A stretch of 64,000 nt of DNA from Halorussus marinus (GCF_004765795.1 NZ_SBIV01000002.1:1-64000); one strand, 5' to 3'; counted from the first letter of the stretch, positions 42,564-51,509 are shown. The notes: generated by a model from the sequence alone, not told the origin. Program-made: numbers and translations.

Positions 42564-43208
42564 TTACACTCGATCGAGCACTTCCGGGACCTCACGGAGC
42601 GACTCGACGACGGCGTCGGCTCGATCTGCGCCGTCGTCGGGGTCCTCGGCGAGGTAGATGCCGGCGAAGCCGGCGGCCTGCGCCGGGAGCACGTCGCGTT
42701 CGAGGTCGTCGGCGACGAAGGCGTACTCGTCGGCCGACAGTTCGTCTCTGGCCGCCGCGAAGATCTCGGGGTCGGGCTTGGCCGCGCCAACGTCGCCCGA
42801 AACCACGACCGCGTCGAGCCGATCGGCGAGGCCGTACCGGTCGAGCTTCCGGCGCTGGACCCGCTCGGAGCCGTTGGTCAGCACGCCCGTCGGGCAGTCG
42901 AGGGCGTCGAGCGCCTCGCGGGCGCCCGGCCGGGGCTGGGCGGCGTCGACCTCCCGATCGACGTAGGCCGACGCGAGCTCGTCGAAGTCGGCCACGAAGT
43001 TGAACTCCTCGCAGAGGTCAGCCATCGCCGCCCGGGTGGGTTCGGGGTGACACTCCTCGAGGTACTCGAAGAAGACCTCAGTGTAGTACTCGTGGTAGTC
43101 GGAGTCGGGGGTCACGCCCGCGTCCGAGAGGGCGGTTTCGAAGACCGACTCGAAGTCCGCCGGGAGTTCGACGAGCGTTCCGTCGAGGTCGAAACAGACT
43201 GCGCGCAT
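42564..43208 (-). CDS. HAD-superfamily hydrolase
   Basis: 214-residue phosphatase of the phosphoglycolate phosphatase/pyrimidine nucleotidase type. Motif I CFDLDGTL, motif II VLTNGSE, motif III Lys AAKPDPEIF, motif IV VADDLERDVL, and a helical cap at residues ~15-85. Start at MRAVCFDLDG; TATA-like CTTTTGTC about 28 bases upstream on the minus strand. Substrate not assignable. Confidence 0.9.
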   Translation of the reverse strand: MRAVCFDLDGTLVELPADFESVFETALSDAGVTPDSDYHEYYTEVFFEYLEECHPEPTRAAMADLCEEFNFVADFDELASAYVDREVDAAQPRPGAREALDALDCPTGVLTNGSERVQRRKLDRYGLADRLDAVVVSGDVGAAKPDPEIFAAARDELSADEYAFVADDLERDVLPAQAAGFAGIYLAEDPDDGADRADAVVESLREVPEVLDRV

Positions 43209-43240
43209 GGCAGGGACCTCACACCCCACCGACAAAAGTC

Positions 43241-44395
43241 TCAGGACTGCCGATACACGAGGTTTCGCTGGATCTCGTTTGCGCCCTCGTAGATAACCGG
43301 GATGCGAACGTCCCGATACACCCGTGCGATCCGGCGGTCGGTCAGGATCGAGCGTCCGCCGTGGAACTGCATCCCCTGCTCGGCGCAGTCGGTCGCGGTC
43401 TCGGTCGCCTTCACCTTGCTCATCGCGGCCCACCGACCGGCGTTCTCGCCGTCCCGGACCTTCTGGGCGGCCCGGTAGGCCAGCGCGCGGGCGGACTCGA
43501 ACTCGATCTGCATGTCGGCGAGGCCGTGCTGGACCGCCTGGAAGTCAGCGATGGTGCGGCCGAACTGCTCGCGGTCGTGGACGAACGACCACGCCTCCTC
43601 GATGGCGGCCGCCGCGAGCCCGAGCCCGTGGCCCGAGACGACCACGCGACCGAAGTTGAAGAACTCGGCGAGCATCATGAACCCGGCGCCCTCGTGGCCG
43701 ACGAGGTTGTCGGCCGGGATCCGGCAGTCGTCGAAGACGATGTGGGCCTGCTTGCTCGCGCGCATCCCCATCTTCTCGGGGATGTGCTCGGCGTCGTACC
43801 CGTCGGCGTCGGTCGGGACGATGAAAAGCGAGTGGTTGCCGTAGCGGTTGTCGGGGTCCTCGCCGGTCCGGGCGTAGACGGTGAGCCAGTCGCCCTCGAC
43901 GCCGTTGCCGATCCAGTACTTCTCGCCGTTCAGGACCCACTCGTCGGCGTCCTCGTCTTTCTCGGCGGTCGTCTCCATCCCCGAGAGGTCGCTCCCGGTT
44001 TCGGGCTCGGAGACCGCCAGTCCCGTGAGCTGGTCGCCCTCTGCGACCGGCCGGAGGTACGCCTCTTTTTGCTCGTCGGTGCCGTACTTCTCGACGATCT
44101 CGGCGCCGAAGCTCGCGAGCTGGAGCGACAGCGCGATCCCCGCGTCGGCCCGGAACCACTCCTCGGCGACCGCGAGCATCTCGACGACGTCGAGGCCCCG
44201 GCCGCCGTACTCCTCGCCGATGTCCTGTGCGACGAGGCCGGCGTCCCGGCCGGCCTCCAGCACGTCCCACGGGTACTCGCCCGCCCGGAAGCACTCCTCG
44301 GCGTTGGGCGCGACGTGTTCGTCGGCGAACTCGCGGGCCTCCTGTTTGACGTCTCGGGCGTACTCCGGAACGACGTCCGCGGAGAGCAACTCCAT
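43241..44395 (-). CDS. Acyl-CoA dehydrogenase
   Basis: 384-residue FAD enzyme doing the first step of beta-oxidation or branched amino-acid breakdown. FAD/substrate segments LTGLAVSEPETGSDLSGMET and EKYWIGNG are visible; MQFHGGRSILTDRRIARVYRD and catalytic Glu in IPVIYEGANEIQRNLVYRQ close the chain. Length is standard. It lies 37 bases downstream of the acyl-CoA ligase gene on the same strand, a logical activation/oxidation pair. Confidence 0.94.
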   Translation of the reverse strand: MELLSADVVPEYARDVKQEAREFADEHVAPNAEECFRAGEYPWDVLEAGRDAGLVAQDIGEEYGGRGLDVVEMLAVAEEWFRADAGIALSLQLASFGAEIVEKYGTDEQKEAYLRPVAEGDQLTGLAVSEPETGSDLSGMETTAEKDEDADEWVLNGEKYWIGNGVEGDWLTVYARTGEDPDNRYGNHSLFIVPTDADGYDAEHIPEKMGMRASKQAHIVFDDCRIPADNLVGHEGAGFMMLAEFFNFGRVVVSGHGLGLAAAAIEEAWSFVHDREQFGRTIADFQAVQHGLADMQIEFESARALAYRAAQKVRDGENAGRWAAMSKVKATETATDCAEQGMQFHGGRSILTDRRIARVYRDVRIPVIYEGANEIQRNLVYRQS

Positions 44396-44432
44396 ACCGG
44401 ACGAAGGGACCGCGACGTGAAATAGCTCGGGG

Positions 44433-46094
44433 CTACTCGGACTCCTCGTCGGGGGCCGCCTCCTCGGGGACCGCCCCGTCGACGAGCGAGTGGTCGTCGT
44501 ACTGGTCGCGCAACACCTTCTTGTCGAACTTGCCGGTCGCGGTCTTGGGGACCTCCTCGATGAACACGACCTCGTCGGGCGCCCACCACCGGGGGTACTC
44601 CTCGCTGATCGCGGCCAGTAGCTCGTCTTTGAGCGTCTCCTGATCGGTGCCCGCGGTCGGGACGACGAACGCGACCGGCCGCTCCTGCCAGCGCTCGTGG
44701 GGGACGCCGACGACGGTCGCCTCCGCCACGTCGTCGTGGGCCATCAGCGCGTTCTCGAGTTCGAGCGAGGAGATCCACTCGCCGCCGCTCTTGATCACGT
44801 CTTTGGCGCGGTCGACGATGTTGATGTAGCCGTCCTCGTCGACGGTCACGACGTCACCGGTCTTGAGCCACTCGCCCTCGAAGTCCTCCTCGTTGGCCTC
44901 GGGCCGTTTGAAGTACGACTGGGTGACCCACGGCCCCTTGATGTAGAGTTCGCCGAAGTCCTCGCCGTTCCACGGCACCTCCGTGCCGTCGTCGTCGACG
45001 ACTTTGAACTCGAGGCCGGGCACGATGAGCCCCTGTTTGCCCTGCTTGTCGTACCGGCTGTCGGCGTCCCACTCCTCCATGCCGTCTTTGAGGTGGGAGA
45101 CGCTGCCGATCGGCGCGGTCTCGGTCATCCCCCACGCGTGGAGCACCTCGACGTCGTACTCCTCGTCGAACCGCCGGATGACCGACTTCGGGGCGGCGCT
45201 CCCGCCGATGACGATGGTTTCGAGCGACGAGATGTCGGCGTCGTTGTCTTCGAGGTACTCCAGCAGTCCGAGCCACACCGTCGGGACGCCCGCGGTGAAG
45301 GTGACCCCTTCGGACTCGATGAGGTCGGCCAGATCGGCGGGGTCCGGCGACGGGCCGGGGTAGACGTGGGTGGCGCCGGCGGCGGTCGCCGAGTACGGCA
45401 TCCCCCACGCGTTGACGTGGAACATCGGGACGACCGGCATGATGACGTCCGACTCGTCGAACTGGAGTCCCTGCGGGGTCAGCGACGCCATCGTGTGGCC
45501 CCACAGCATCTGCTGGGTGTACTCGACGCCCTTCGGGTCGCCGGTGGTGCCGGAGGTGTAACACATCCCGGCGGGCGTGTCGCCCGACAGGCTCGGCCAG
45601 TCGTAGTCGGTCGACTCGTCGCCGACGAACGACTCGTAGTCGGTCACGGGCGCGAGGTCGGTGTCGGGCACCTCCTCGTCCATCACGACGAACTGCTCGA
45701 CGCCGTCGAACGCCGCCGAGTCGGCCGCGCCTTCGAGCTTTTCGACCAGCGAGGCGTCGACGAAGATGAGTCGGTCGTCGGCGTTCTCGACGATGTGCTC
45801 GATGTGGTGGTCGGGAAGCAGGGGGTTGATCGTGTGGAGCTGTCGGCCCGAGTTCGGCACGCCGAAGTACGTCTCGAAGTGGCGGTGGTGGTTCCAGCAG
45901 AAGGTCGCGACCCGTTCGCCGGACTCGATCCCGGCGGCGTCGAGGGCGTTCGCCAGGCGGGCGGTGCGGTCCTCGAAGGTCGCGTAGTCGTAGCGCTCGA
46001 TCCCGCGGTTGGTGCGCGAGACGATCTCGGTGTCGGGGTAGAGGTTGGCCGCGCGCCACAGGAACGGTCGGAGCGTCGTGTCTGCGCCTCCCAT
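44433..46094 (-). CDS. Fatty-acid/acyl-CoA synthetase (AMP-forming)
   Basis: 553-residue adenylate-forming ligase that couples a carboxylic acid to CoA. P-loop YTSGTTGDPKGVEYT, A5-like GMTETAPIGSVSH, motor motif EWLKTGDVV, and the C-terminal catalytic Lys in KTATGKFDKKVL. The N-terminal signature and length fit medium/long-chain ligases (AlkK type). Start at MGGADTTLRP, with a CCTATC box about 24 bases upstream. Feeds the acyl-CoA dehydrogenase next door. Confidence 0.93.
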   Translation of the reverse strand: MGGADTTLRPFLWRAANLYPDTEIVSRTNRGIERYDYATFEDRTARLANALDAAGIESGERVATFCWNHHRHFETYFGVPNSGRQLHTINPLLPDHHIEHIVENADDRLIFVDASLVEKLEGAADSAAFDGVEQFVVMDEEVPDTDLAPVTDYESFVGDESTDYDWPSLSGDTPAGMCYTSGTTGDPKGVEYTQQMLWGHTMASLTPQGLQFDESDVIMPVVPMFHVNAWGMPYSATAAGATHVYPGPSPDPADLADLIESEGVTFTAGVPTVWLGLLEYLEDNDADISSLETIVIGGSAAPKSVIRRFDEEYDVEVLHAWGMTETAPIGSVSHLKDGMEEWDADSRYDKQGKQGLIVPGLEFKVVDDDGTEVPWNGEDFGELYIKGPWVTQSYFKRPEANEEDFEGEWLKTGDVVTVDEDGYINIVDRAKDVIKSGGEWISSLELENALMAHDDVAEATVVGVPHERWQERPVAFVVPTAGTDQETLKDELLAAISEEYPRWWAPDEVVFIEEVPKTATGKFDKKVLRDQYDDHSLVDGAVPEEAAPDEESE

Positions 46095-46206
46095 ACCGTC
46101 GAGTTGGTGCCCGGATTGATAGGGCTTGCTACCACAGTCGACTACCGGCGGGGAGTTTACTCCACGAATCAGAATCGTTATCACCGAAGTGTCGAAACGA
46201 GATGAC

Positions 46207-46965
46207 GTGACGGAGGCCGACCCGTTTCGGGTGGACTTGCACGTCAAGGTGCTCGACGAAGGCGTCGTCGAGCGGGCGAAAGCCCGCGGGCTCGACGCGA
46301 TAGCGTACGCGCCACACTTCACCCGGCTCCCCGACGTCCGCGAGCGCGCCCGGCGGTTCTCCGACGAGGACCTGCTCGTCGTCCCGGGCCGGGAAGTCTT
46401 TACCGGGTCGTGGCGCAACCGCAAGCACGTCCTCGCGCTCGGGCTCGAGGAGCCGGTGCCCGACTTCATCTCGCTCGGCGACGCGATGGCGGAGTTCGAC
46501 CGTCAGGACGCCGCGGTGCTGGTCCCGCACCCGGAGTTTCTCACGGTCGGTCTCGACGCCGGTGATCTGGCGGCCTACCGCGACCGGATCGACGCGGTCG
46601 AGGCGTACAACCCCAAACACTGGCGACACCACGACCGGCGGGCCCGCGGGCTGGCTCGGGAGTACGACCTCCCGGCGTACACCTCCTCGTACGCCCACCT
46701 CCGGCGGACGATCGGCGAGGCGTGGGTCGAGTTCGACCGCCGGGTCGACTCGGCGCGGGCGCTCGTCGACGCGCTCAGAGACGGCGTCGAACGCCGGGTG
46801 GTCCACCGGACGGGACTGGGCCACCGGCTCCGGTGTGCCGCGGAGTTCGCCCACCTCGGGTGGGAGAACTCCTGGAAGAAGATCGATCGGCTGTTCCTCT
46901 CGGGGACCGAACCCACCCACCCCGATCACATCGTGTACGACGGTCGCTTCGAGGGCGTCTACTGA
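46207..46965 (+). CDS. PHP-domain putative metal-dependent phosphoesterase
   Basis: 252 residues in the PHP fold. Metal-binding His sites appear in FRVDLHVKVLD (first His, but the usual HxH is HV-K), YAPHFTRLP, VLVPHPEFLTVG and a Glu in VVPGREVF. Because one His of the classical DLHxH is Lys here, the metal site is altered. I chose GTG 46207 (VTEADPFRVDLH); in-frame upstream codons also exist, so the start is uncertain. Substrate unknown. Confidence 0.78.
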   Translation: MTEADPFRVDLHVKVLDEGVVERAKARGLDAIAYAPHFTRLPDVRERARRFSDEDLLVVPGREVFTGSWRNRKHVLALGLEEPVPDFISLGDAMAEFDRQDAAVLVPHPEFLTVGLDAGDLAAYRDRIDAVEAYNPKHWRHHDRRARGLAREYDLPAYTSSYAHLRRTIGEAWVEFDRRVDSARALVDALRDGVERRVVHRTGLGHRLRCAAEFAHLGWENSWKKIDRLFLSGTEPTHPDHIVYDGRFEGVY

Positions 46966-46989
46966 GCCGCCGCGGGTCCGTCGCGGCGA

Positions 46990-47472
46990 TCAGACGAGTC
47001 CGGCGACGACGGTCGTGATGTCCTGAACCGGCACGTCGAGGTGGACGACCGCCGCGATGGCCGCGAGTTCGAGACCGGTGACCGCGACGGTCACCGCGGT
47101 CGCCCGGTCGCTGGAGACCGCGACGCCGACCGGGAGGTTGTACTCCTTCGAGTACGGGTAAAAGAGGGCGATACCGCGCTTGCTCCCGATCACGTCGAGG
47201 ACGTAGTGGGTGGCGACGCCGATCCAGACGTAGTGGAGATTACCGAAGTAGACGGGGTAGGCCGCGATGACCGCCAACACCGGGAGGTTGTGGAGCGTCT
47301 TGCGGTGCTTGCCGAACGCGGTGTCGACGTCCGGGAACAGCGCGCCGAGCACGACTGGCACCGACACCTCGGCGATCATCCGGAACGTCGGCACGTCGCC
47401 CGCCGGGTAGATGATGTACCCGAGTCCGATGCTCAAAAGCACCGCGTTCAGGACGTGTCCCTCCTTGTTCAT
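46990..47472 (-). CDS. DUF457/YdjM-like membrane metal-dependent hydrolase
   Basis: 160 residues with about four hydrophobic segments. His/Asp motifs GALFPDVDTAFGKHRKTLHN and THYVLDVIGSKRG are typical of the YdjM/DUF457 family, thought to be membrane-bound metal-dependent hydrolases. Starts MNKEGHVLN, a usual N-terminus for the family. Substrate unknown. Confidence 0.85.
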   Translation of the reverse strand: MNKEGHVLNAVLLSIGLGYIIYPAGDVPTFRMIAEVSVPVVLGALFPDVDTAFGKHRKTLHNLPVLAVIAAYPVYFGNLHYVWIGVATHYVLDVIGSKRGIALFYPYSKEYNLPVGVAVSSDRATAVTVAVTGLELAAIAAVVHLDVPVQDITTVVAGLV

Positions 47473-47550
47473 GGTCGGACCTCCGTCGCCTCGTCGTCGC
47501 GTCGCGGGGGCATGTCCGATGCCTTCGCCGGAGGGGTGACAAGGTTTTCC

Positions 47551-48060
47551 CTATCGGAGTTCGGCGCGGAGGTCCTCGAGCGCCCGGCGGGCGATCTGTT
47601 CTTTGATCGCCCGGCGGTCGCCGTCGAACTCGTAGCGCGAGACGGTCGCGAACGACTCCTGGGTGCCCCAGTCGGCGGCGTACGCCACGCCGACGAACAC
47701 GGTCCCGACCGGCTTCTCGTCGGTCCCGCCGGTCGGCCCGGCGATCCCGGTGGTGGCGACGCCCCACGTCGCGTCGGCCACGTCCCGGACCCCGCGGGCC
47801 ATCTGGCGGGCGACCGGCTCGCTGACCGCCCCGGACTCGTCGAGGCTCTCACGAGAGACGCCGAGGTGCTGGCGCTTGGCGTCGTACGAGTAGGTGACGA
47901 GACTCCGGTCGAAGTAGTCGCTCGATCCGGCCACGTCGGTCAACAGCGAGCCGATCAGGCCGCCGGTACACGACTCCGCGACCGCGACGGTCTGGTCGGC
48001 CTCCCGGAGCGGGTTCCCGATCCGTTCCTCGATCGGCGGGTCGTCGGCGTGTTCGCGCAT
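47551..48060 (-). CDS. CinA C-terminal (PncC-type) nicotinamide-nucleotide amidase
   Basis: 169 residues of the stand-alone CinA-C domain, which deamidates nicotinamide mononucleotide in NAD recycling. Hallmarks are VAVAESCTGGLIGSLLTD, RSLVTYSYDAKRQHLGV and ATTGIAGPTGGTDEKPVGTV. Start at MREHADDPP, 52 bases after the acetyltransferase gene. Amidase activity is known for bacterial relatives and inferred here. Confidence 0.9.
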   Translation of the reverse strand: MREHADDPPIEERIGNPLREADQTVAVAESCTGGLIGSLLTDVAGSSDYFDRSLVTYSYDAKRQHLGVSRESLDESGAVSEPVARQMARGVRDVADATWGVATTGIAGPTGGTDEKPVGTVFVGVAYAADWGTQESFATVSRYEFDGDRRAIKEQIARRALEDLRAELR

Positions 48061-48112
48061 GGCCGGACCGAGGGGCGCGGACGGAAAGAATGTGTGGGCT
48101 CCGGCGGGGCGG

Positions 48113-48694
48113 TCACCCGCCGGTGTCGTACTTGTAGGTCGCGGAGTCGGGGTCGATGCCGAAGTCCTCGGCCGACTCCTCGGGCTCGCCGTCGTCGTCG
48201 GTCGGCTGGGCGCCCTTGAACCGCTCGCGGAGCCGGTCGGGCATCTCGAACTCCGCGACGGCGAGACGCATCCCGACTGCGTCGGGGTCGAGGTTCTCGC
48301 GTTTGGTTTCGAGGCGCTCGACGAGCCGATCGGGGAGGTCGGCGGCATCGGCGCCCTCGAAGCCGAACTGCGCGAGGTAGTCGGTCGCGCTCGTCAGCGA
48401 GTAGACGGTCTCGAACGACTGATCGCGGGCGTGTTCGACCAGTCGCTCGACGACGTGGGCGCCGACGCCCTGCCGGCGCCACGAGTCCAGCACGCCGATG
48501 CTGGTGAGCTCACAGAACTCGCCCTCGTCGGTCTTGTGGATGCGGATGCGGCCGAACCCGGCCTTCTCGCCCGACGCCTCGTCGATGGCGACCACGTAGT
48601 CTCGCGAGCGGAACGCGGTTTCGTCCAGCCCCATCTCCTCGATGTGGTCGAGCAGCCAGACCTCCTCCCTGTTTTTCGCGTCCCGGACGTACAT
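48113..48694 (-). CDS. GNAT family N-acetyltransferase
   Basis: 193 residues. Acetyl-CoA site is visible in CELTSIGVLDSWRRQGVGAH with the Q/R-x-x-G-x-G/A signature. Following region shows VYSLTSATDYLAQFGFEG, typical of the fold's last strands. A ~60-residue acidic tail follows the domain. Substrate not assignable. Confidence 0.88.
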   Translation of the reverse strand: MYVRDAKNREEVWLLDHIEEMGLDETAFRSRDYVVAIDEASGEKAGFGRIRIHKTDEGEFCELTSIGVLDSWRRQGVGAHVVERLVEHARDQSFETVYSLTSATDYLAQFGFEGADAADLPDRLVERLETKRENLDPDAVGMRLAVAEFEMPDRLRERFKGAQPTDDDGEPEESAEDFGIDPDSATYKYDTGG

Positions 48695-48768
48695 GGGTGT
48701 CCGTTCGCCGCCGTACGGTAAAAAGGGTGGCGCTCGCCCGAGTCGGGCGCGGCCGGAGCCGACCGGAG

Positions 48769-49074
48769 TCAGAGCCCGCCGGTCACCTCGTCGAGGCGGT
48801 TCACGACCTGCTGGAGGTCGGCCGCGTCTTCGATGGCGTCGCGTGCGCGCTCGCGCTGGCGGACCTCCGCCGCGCTCGCGCCGTAGGCCCGGACGTACTC
48901 CGCTCGCGAGTGCTCGTTGAACGCGTGCCGGATCGCGAAGTAGCCGTCGGGGACGACCGACCCGCACACCTTGCACTCGCGGCGCTTGTGGTCGGTCGTC
49001 TGGTGGACGATGGCTTCCTCGACGTCGTCGAACTCCTCGCCGCAACCGTCGATGGCGCACTCCCAGTCGCTCAT
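48769..49074 (-). CDS. Double C2H2-like zinc-finger protein
   Basis: 101 residues. Two Cys2His2-like units: CAIDGCGEEFDDVEEAIVHQ ending with TTDH, and CKVCGSVVPDGYFAIRHAFN ending with EH. A charged helical tail follows. Small zinc-finger proteins are common in haloarchaea and may bind nucleic acid or protein; role unknown. A TATA-like ATTTACC about 27 bases upstream supports the start MSDWEC at 49074. Confidence 0.82.
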   Translation of the reverse strand: MSDWECAIDGCGEEFDDVEEAIVHQTTDHKRRECKVCGSVVPDGYFAIRHAFNEHSRAEYVRAYGASAAEVRQRERARDAIEDAADLQQVVNRLDEVTGGL

Positions 49075-49115
49075 GAGCGGGTGGTCGAACTCCCCCGGTA
49101 AATCTCTTTCCGCCC

Positions 49116-49262
49116 GACCTTTTGCTGCGGGCGCGGCACGAGCGCCGCGCCCTTGCAAAAGCTCGATCAAAAACCGGCGCTCCTCCCGACGTTCGCTGCG
49201 CTCACTCTGGTCGTCGCTTGGTCCGCTCGCTCGGGCTTCGCCCTCGCTCGCGGTGCGATTGC
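49116..49262 (+). repeat. Dispersed structured element, copy B
   Basis: Outer stem CTTTTGC (49119-49125) with GCAAAAG (49155-49161); inner stem GGGCGCGGC (49129-49137) with GCCGCGCCC (49144-49152). Then GCTCGATCAAAAAC and the block CGCTTGGTCCGCTCGCTC ... CTCGCTCGCGGTGCGA as in copy C. Lies in the spacer between the zinc-finger gene and the 48-residue gene. Copy C faces it on the other side of that gene. Confidence 0.8.
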
Positions 49263-49334
49263 TGGAGCAACTGTGGACTGTCGAGGCGGCGCGACTCCAT
49301 CAGACCTTTCTCGGCGACTCACATTCGTGGACGT

Positions 49335-49481
49335 ATGAGCGACATCGAAGACGCAGTAGACGAGTTCCTCCGCGAGACGGATACGGTGTTTAGCGAGTAC
49401 GAACAGGGGTATATGGACGCGGACGCGGCCCTAGAGCGTATCGAGAACCATATCGGGACGCTGCGAGAGCAGCGGGAGTAG
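49335..49481 (+). CDS. 48-residue acidic protein
   Basis: Starts MSDIEDAVDEFLRETDTVF and runs to TLREQRE; likely two helices. Good haloarchaeal composition and a sensible start make it believable even though it is short. An open frame continues upstream through element B but that part is an artefact. The gene sits between two inverted element copies. Function unknown. Confidence 0.65.
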   Translation: MSDIEDAVDEFLRETDTVFSEYEQGYMDADAALERIENHIGTLREQRE

Positions 49482-49520
49482 CGACTCTCGAAGCAGCCTG
49501 ACTAACCGCCGTTGAGTACC

Positions 49521-49680
49521 TGCAGTCGCACCGCGAGCGAACGGAGTGAGCGAGCGGACCAAGGAACCGTCGACCGAACGCCCGAGCGAAGCGAGGGCGG
49601 GAGGGAGGCGGTGACGCCGTGTTTTTGATCGAGCTTTTGCAAGGGCGGCGCGTTCAGGCGCCGCCCGCAGCAAAAGGTCG
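49521..49680 (-). repeat. Dispersed structured element, copy C
   Basis: Read on the minus strand it starts CGACCTTTTGCTG immediately after the geranylgeranyl reductase stop. Outer stem: plus-strand CTTTTGC (49634-49640) with GCAAAAG (49670-49676). Inner stem: GGGCGGCGC (49643-49651) with GCGCCGCCC (49658-49666), which differs from A/B on both arms so pairing is kept. The end block matches A (TCGACGGTTCCTTGGTCCGCTCGC) and B. Confidence 0.8.
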
Positions 49681-51051
49681 TTAGTATTTAGGCTCGGCGC
49701 CGGTCGTCGCGTAGATGTCGTCCATGATCGCGTCCCGGCGGGCCTGCCACCCCGAGAGCCGGTCCGGCGAGGAGGGGTAGTCCCGATAGTGGTCGATGAG
49801 GTCGTCGGCGTGGCGCTTGGTCTTGTAGAGGTCGTAGATCAGGTCCCAGTGGCCGATGGACTTGATCGCGGTCTGGACCTTGAGCCACCAGCCGACGTTG
49901 GCGCTGCCCGAGTAGAGCGCCTCGGCGAGCTTGTCGGAGGGGAGCGCGCCGAGCAGTCCCATGAGGTCGTCAACGTCGACCGCGGTCGAGAAGACGTTGT
50001 ACACGTCGAGGCCGGCGTAGCGCGCGCCGAAGTGGTCCATGACGCGCTCGTTGTACTCCCAGAGGGCGTCCTCGCCGACGTCGCCGTCCTCGATCGCGTC
50101 GATCGCGGCCTCGGCGGCGTACTTGCCGGCGTAGGCCGCGCCCGCGATCCCGCCGCCGGTAGTGGGGTTGACGTGGCCGGCCGCGTCGCCGACCGCCACG
50201 AACCCGGGCGCGACCGCCGAGTCGTAGGGCCGGCGGGTCGGGAGCGCCGCCCCGAGTTTGTCCTCGACCGTCGCGCCCGCGAACTCCGGCCGATTGCGGA
50301 GGTCGCGCTTGAGGTCGTCGACGAGGTGCATCGGCTCCTCGTTCATCTGGAAGCCGAGCCCGGCGTTGATCTCGGTCTCGGTCCGCGGGAAGTACCAGAG
50401 GTAGCCCGCCGCCCGTTCGGTCGGCTTGAACACCAGCGCGTCCGACCACTCGACCGGCTCCTCGACTTCGACGATCTCGCGGTAGGCCGAGCAGAACTGC
50501 GAGTAGGTGACGTTGGTGTCGAACGTGCTCTGGTCGAGGTCGGCCTTGTCCTGGAGGATCGACAGCGAGCCGGCGGCGTCGACCACCACGTCGGCGTTGT
50601 ACCGCTGGACGCTCCCGTCGCGTTTGCCCCGGACGCCCGTGACCCGACCGTCCTCGCGCTGGGTCACGTCTTTGACGACCGTGTCGTAGTGGAACTCGAC
50701 GCCGGCGCGTTCGGCACCCTCGATGATCGACCGACCGTACTCCCACCGGTCGATGACCGCGAGTTCGCCCGGCACCGGGATCTCGAGGACGGTGTCCTCC
50801 TGTGGGATCTCGAACCGGCCGTGGTCGACGTCGGTGTTGGTGAACGACGACGCCAACTGGGACTTCGGGATGGCCTCGGGAAAGGCGTCGGCGCCCTTGA
50901 GCGCGTCGCCGCAGGCGATGTGGCCCGCCTCCTCCTCGTCCTTCCGCTCGACGACGACGACATCGTAGCCCGCGTCGCTGGCGGTGGCGGCGGCGTAACA
51001 GCCGGCCGTTCCCGCGCCGACGACGACGACGTCGTGCTCGTGAGTAGCCAT
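49681..51051 (-). CDS. Geranylgeranyl reductase family protein
   Basis: 456-residue FAD-dependent reductase that saturates isoprenoid double bonds, most likely in archaeal membrane lipids or quinones. Dinucleotide fold VVVVGAGTAGCYAAATASDAG at the start, second FAD motif AVGDAAGHVNPTTGGGI near residue 290, and PxxYxWxFP-like AAGYLWYFPRTETEINAG. Tyr-rich C-terminal helix region follows. A TATA-like GTATAAAG (51084-51092) lies upstream of ATG 51051. Exact substrate (lipid, menaquinone or chain) not fixed. Confidence 0.9.
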   Translation of the reverse strand: MATHEHDVVVVGAGTAGCYAAATASDAGYDVVVVERKDEEEAGHIACGDALKGADAFPEAIPKSQLASSFTNTDVDHGRFEIPQEDTVLEIPVPGELAVIDRWEYGRSIIEGAERAGVEFHYDTVVKDVTQREDGRVTGVRGKRDGSVQRYNADVVVDAAGSLSILQDKADLDQSTFDTNVTYSQFCSAYREIVEVEEPVEWSDALVFKPTERAAGYLWYFPRTETEINAGLGFQMNEEPMHLVDDLKRDLRNRPEFAGATVEDKLGAALPTRRPYDSAVAPGFVAVGDAAGHVNPTTGGGIAGAAYAGKYAAEAAIDAIEDGDVGEDALWEYNERVMDHFGARYAGLDVYNVFSTAVDVDDLMGLLGALPSDKLAEALYSGSANVGWWLKVQTAIKSIGHWDLIYDLYKTKRHADDLIDHYRDYPSSPDRLSGWQARRDAIMDDIYATTGAEPKY

Positions 51052-51179
51052 ACCTTCGGCTACGAGACGCAGGGGGCAAAACTCTTTATACGCGGAATTT
51101 GGAATCTGTCGGGCGCGAGCCGACGCGACGCGGTCGCCGGGAATAAAGAGTGAAGTGTCGGAGTTGTCTACTCCGAGGT

Positions 51180-51509
51180 ATGGCCGACTACACCGTCGAG
51201 TTCGCCGGGACGGGCGAGACCGTCGAGGTCTCGGACACCGAGACGATCCTGAGCCGCTGTATCGAGGAGGGCATCGCCCAGGAGTACTCCTGTCGGGTCG
51301 GGATGTGTCTGGCGTGTTCGGCCGAGATCGTCGAGGGAGAGGTGACCCAGCCCGCGGCCCGGGGACTGACCGACGAGGAGGCCGAGTCGTACGCGCTGAC
51401 CTGCATGGCCCGCCCGCAGAGCGATCTGGTGCTCGACCGCGGGAAGTACCCGCCGAGCATCGACGACGAGGCGGCGGCCAGCGAGGCGCCCGCGGCCGAC
51501 GACGACTGA
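51180..51509 (+). CDS. Plant-type [2Fe-2S] ferredoxin
   Basis: 109-residue electron carrier. Cluster Cys in YSCRVGMCLACSAEIVEG (C-x4-C-x2-C) and a fourth Cys in YALTCMARPQSD. It lacks the long N-terminal acidic insert known from the main haloarchaeal ferredoxin, so it is a second type. Divergent from the geranylgeranyl reductase, for which it is a plausible reductant (inference). Start MADYTVEF. Its stop touches the convergent gene's stop with no spacer. Confidence 0.92.
   Translation: MADYTVEFAGTGETVEVSDTETILSRCIEEGIAQEYSCRVGMCLACSAEIVEGEVTQPAARGLTDEEAESYALTCMARPQSDLVLDRGKYPPSIDDEAAASEAPAADDD

Noticed and set aside
42458-43003. Frame starting MGAILLSLLNPHHV
   Set aside because: Only the first residues lie in open DNA; the rest is antisense to the HAD gene and Arg-rich.
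49122-49334. Upstream extension of the 48-residue gene (Arg/Ala-rich, RALAKARSKT)
   Set aside because: It is translation of dispersed element B; the same peptide type appears in the other copies on unrelated frames.
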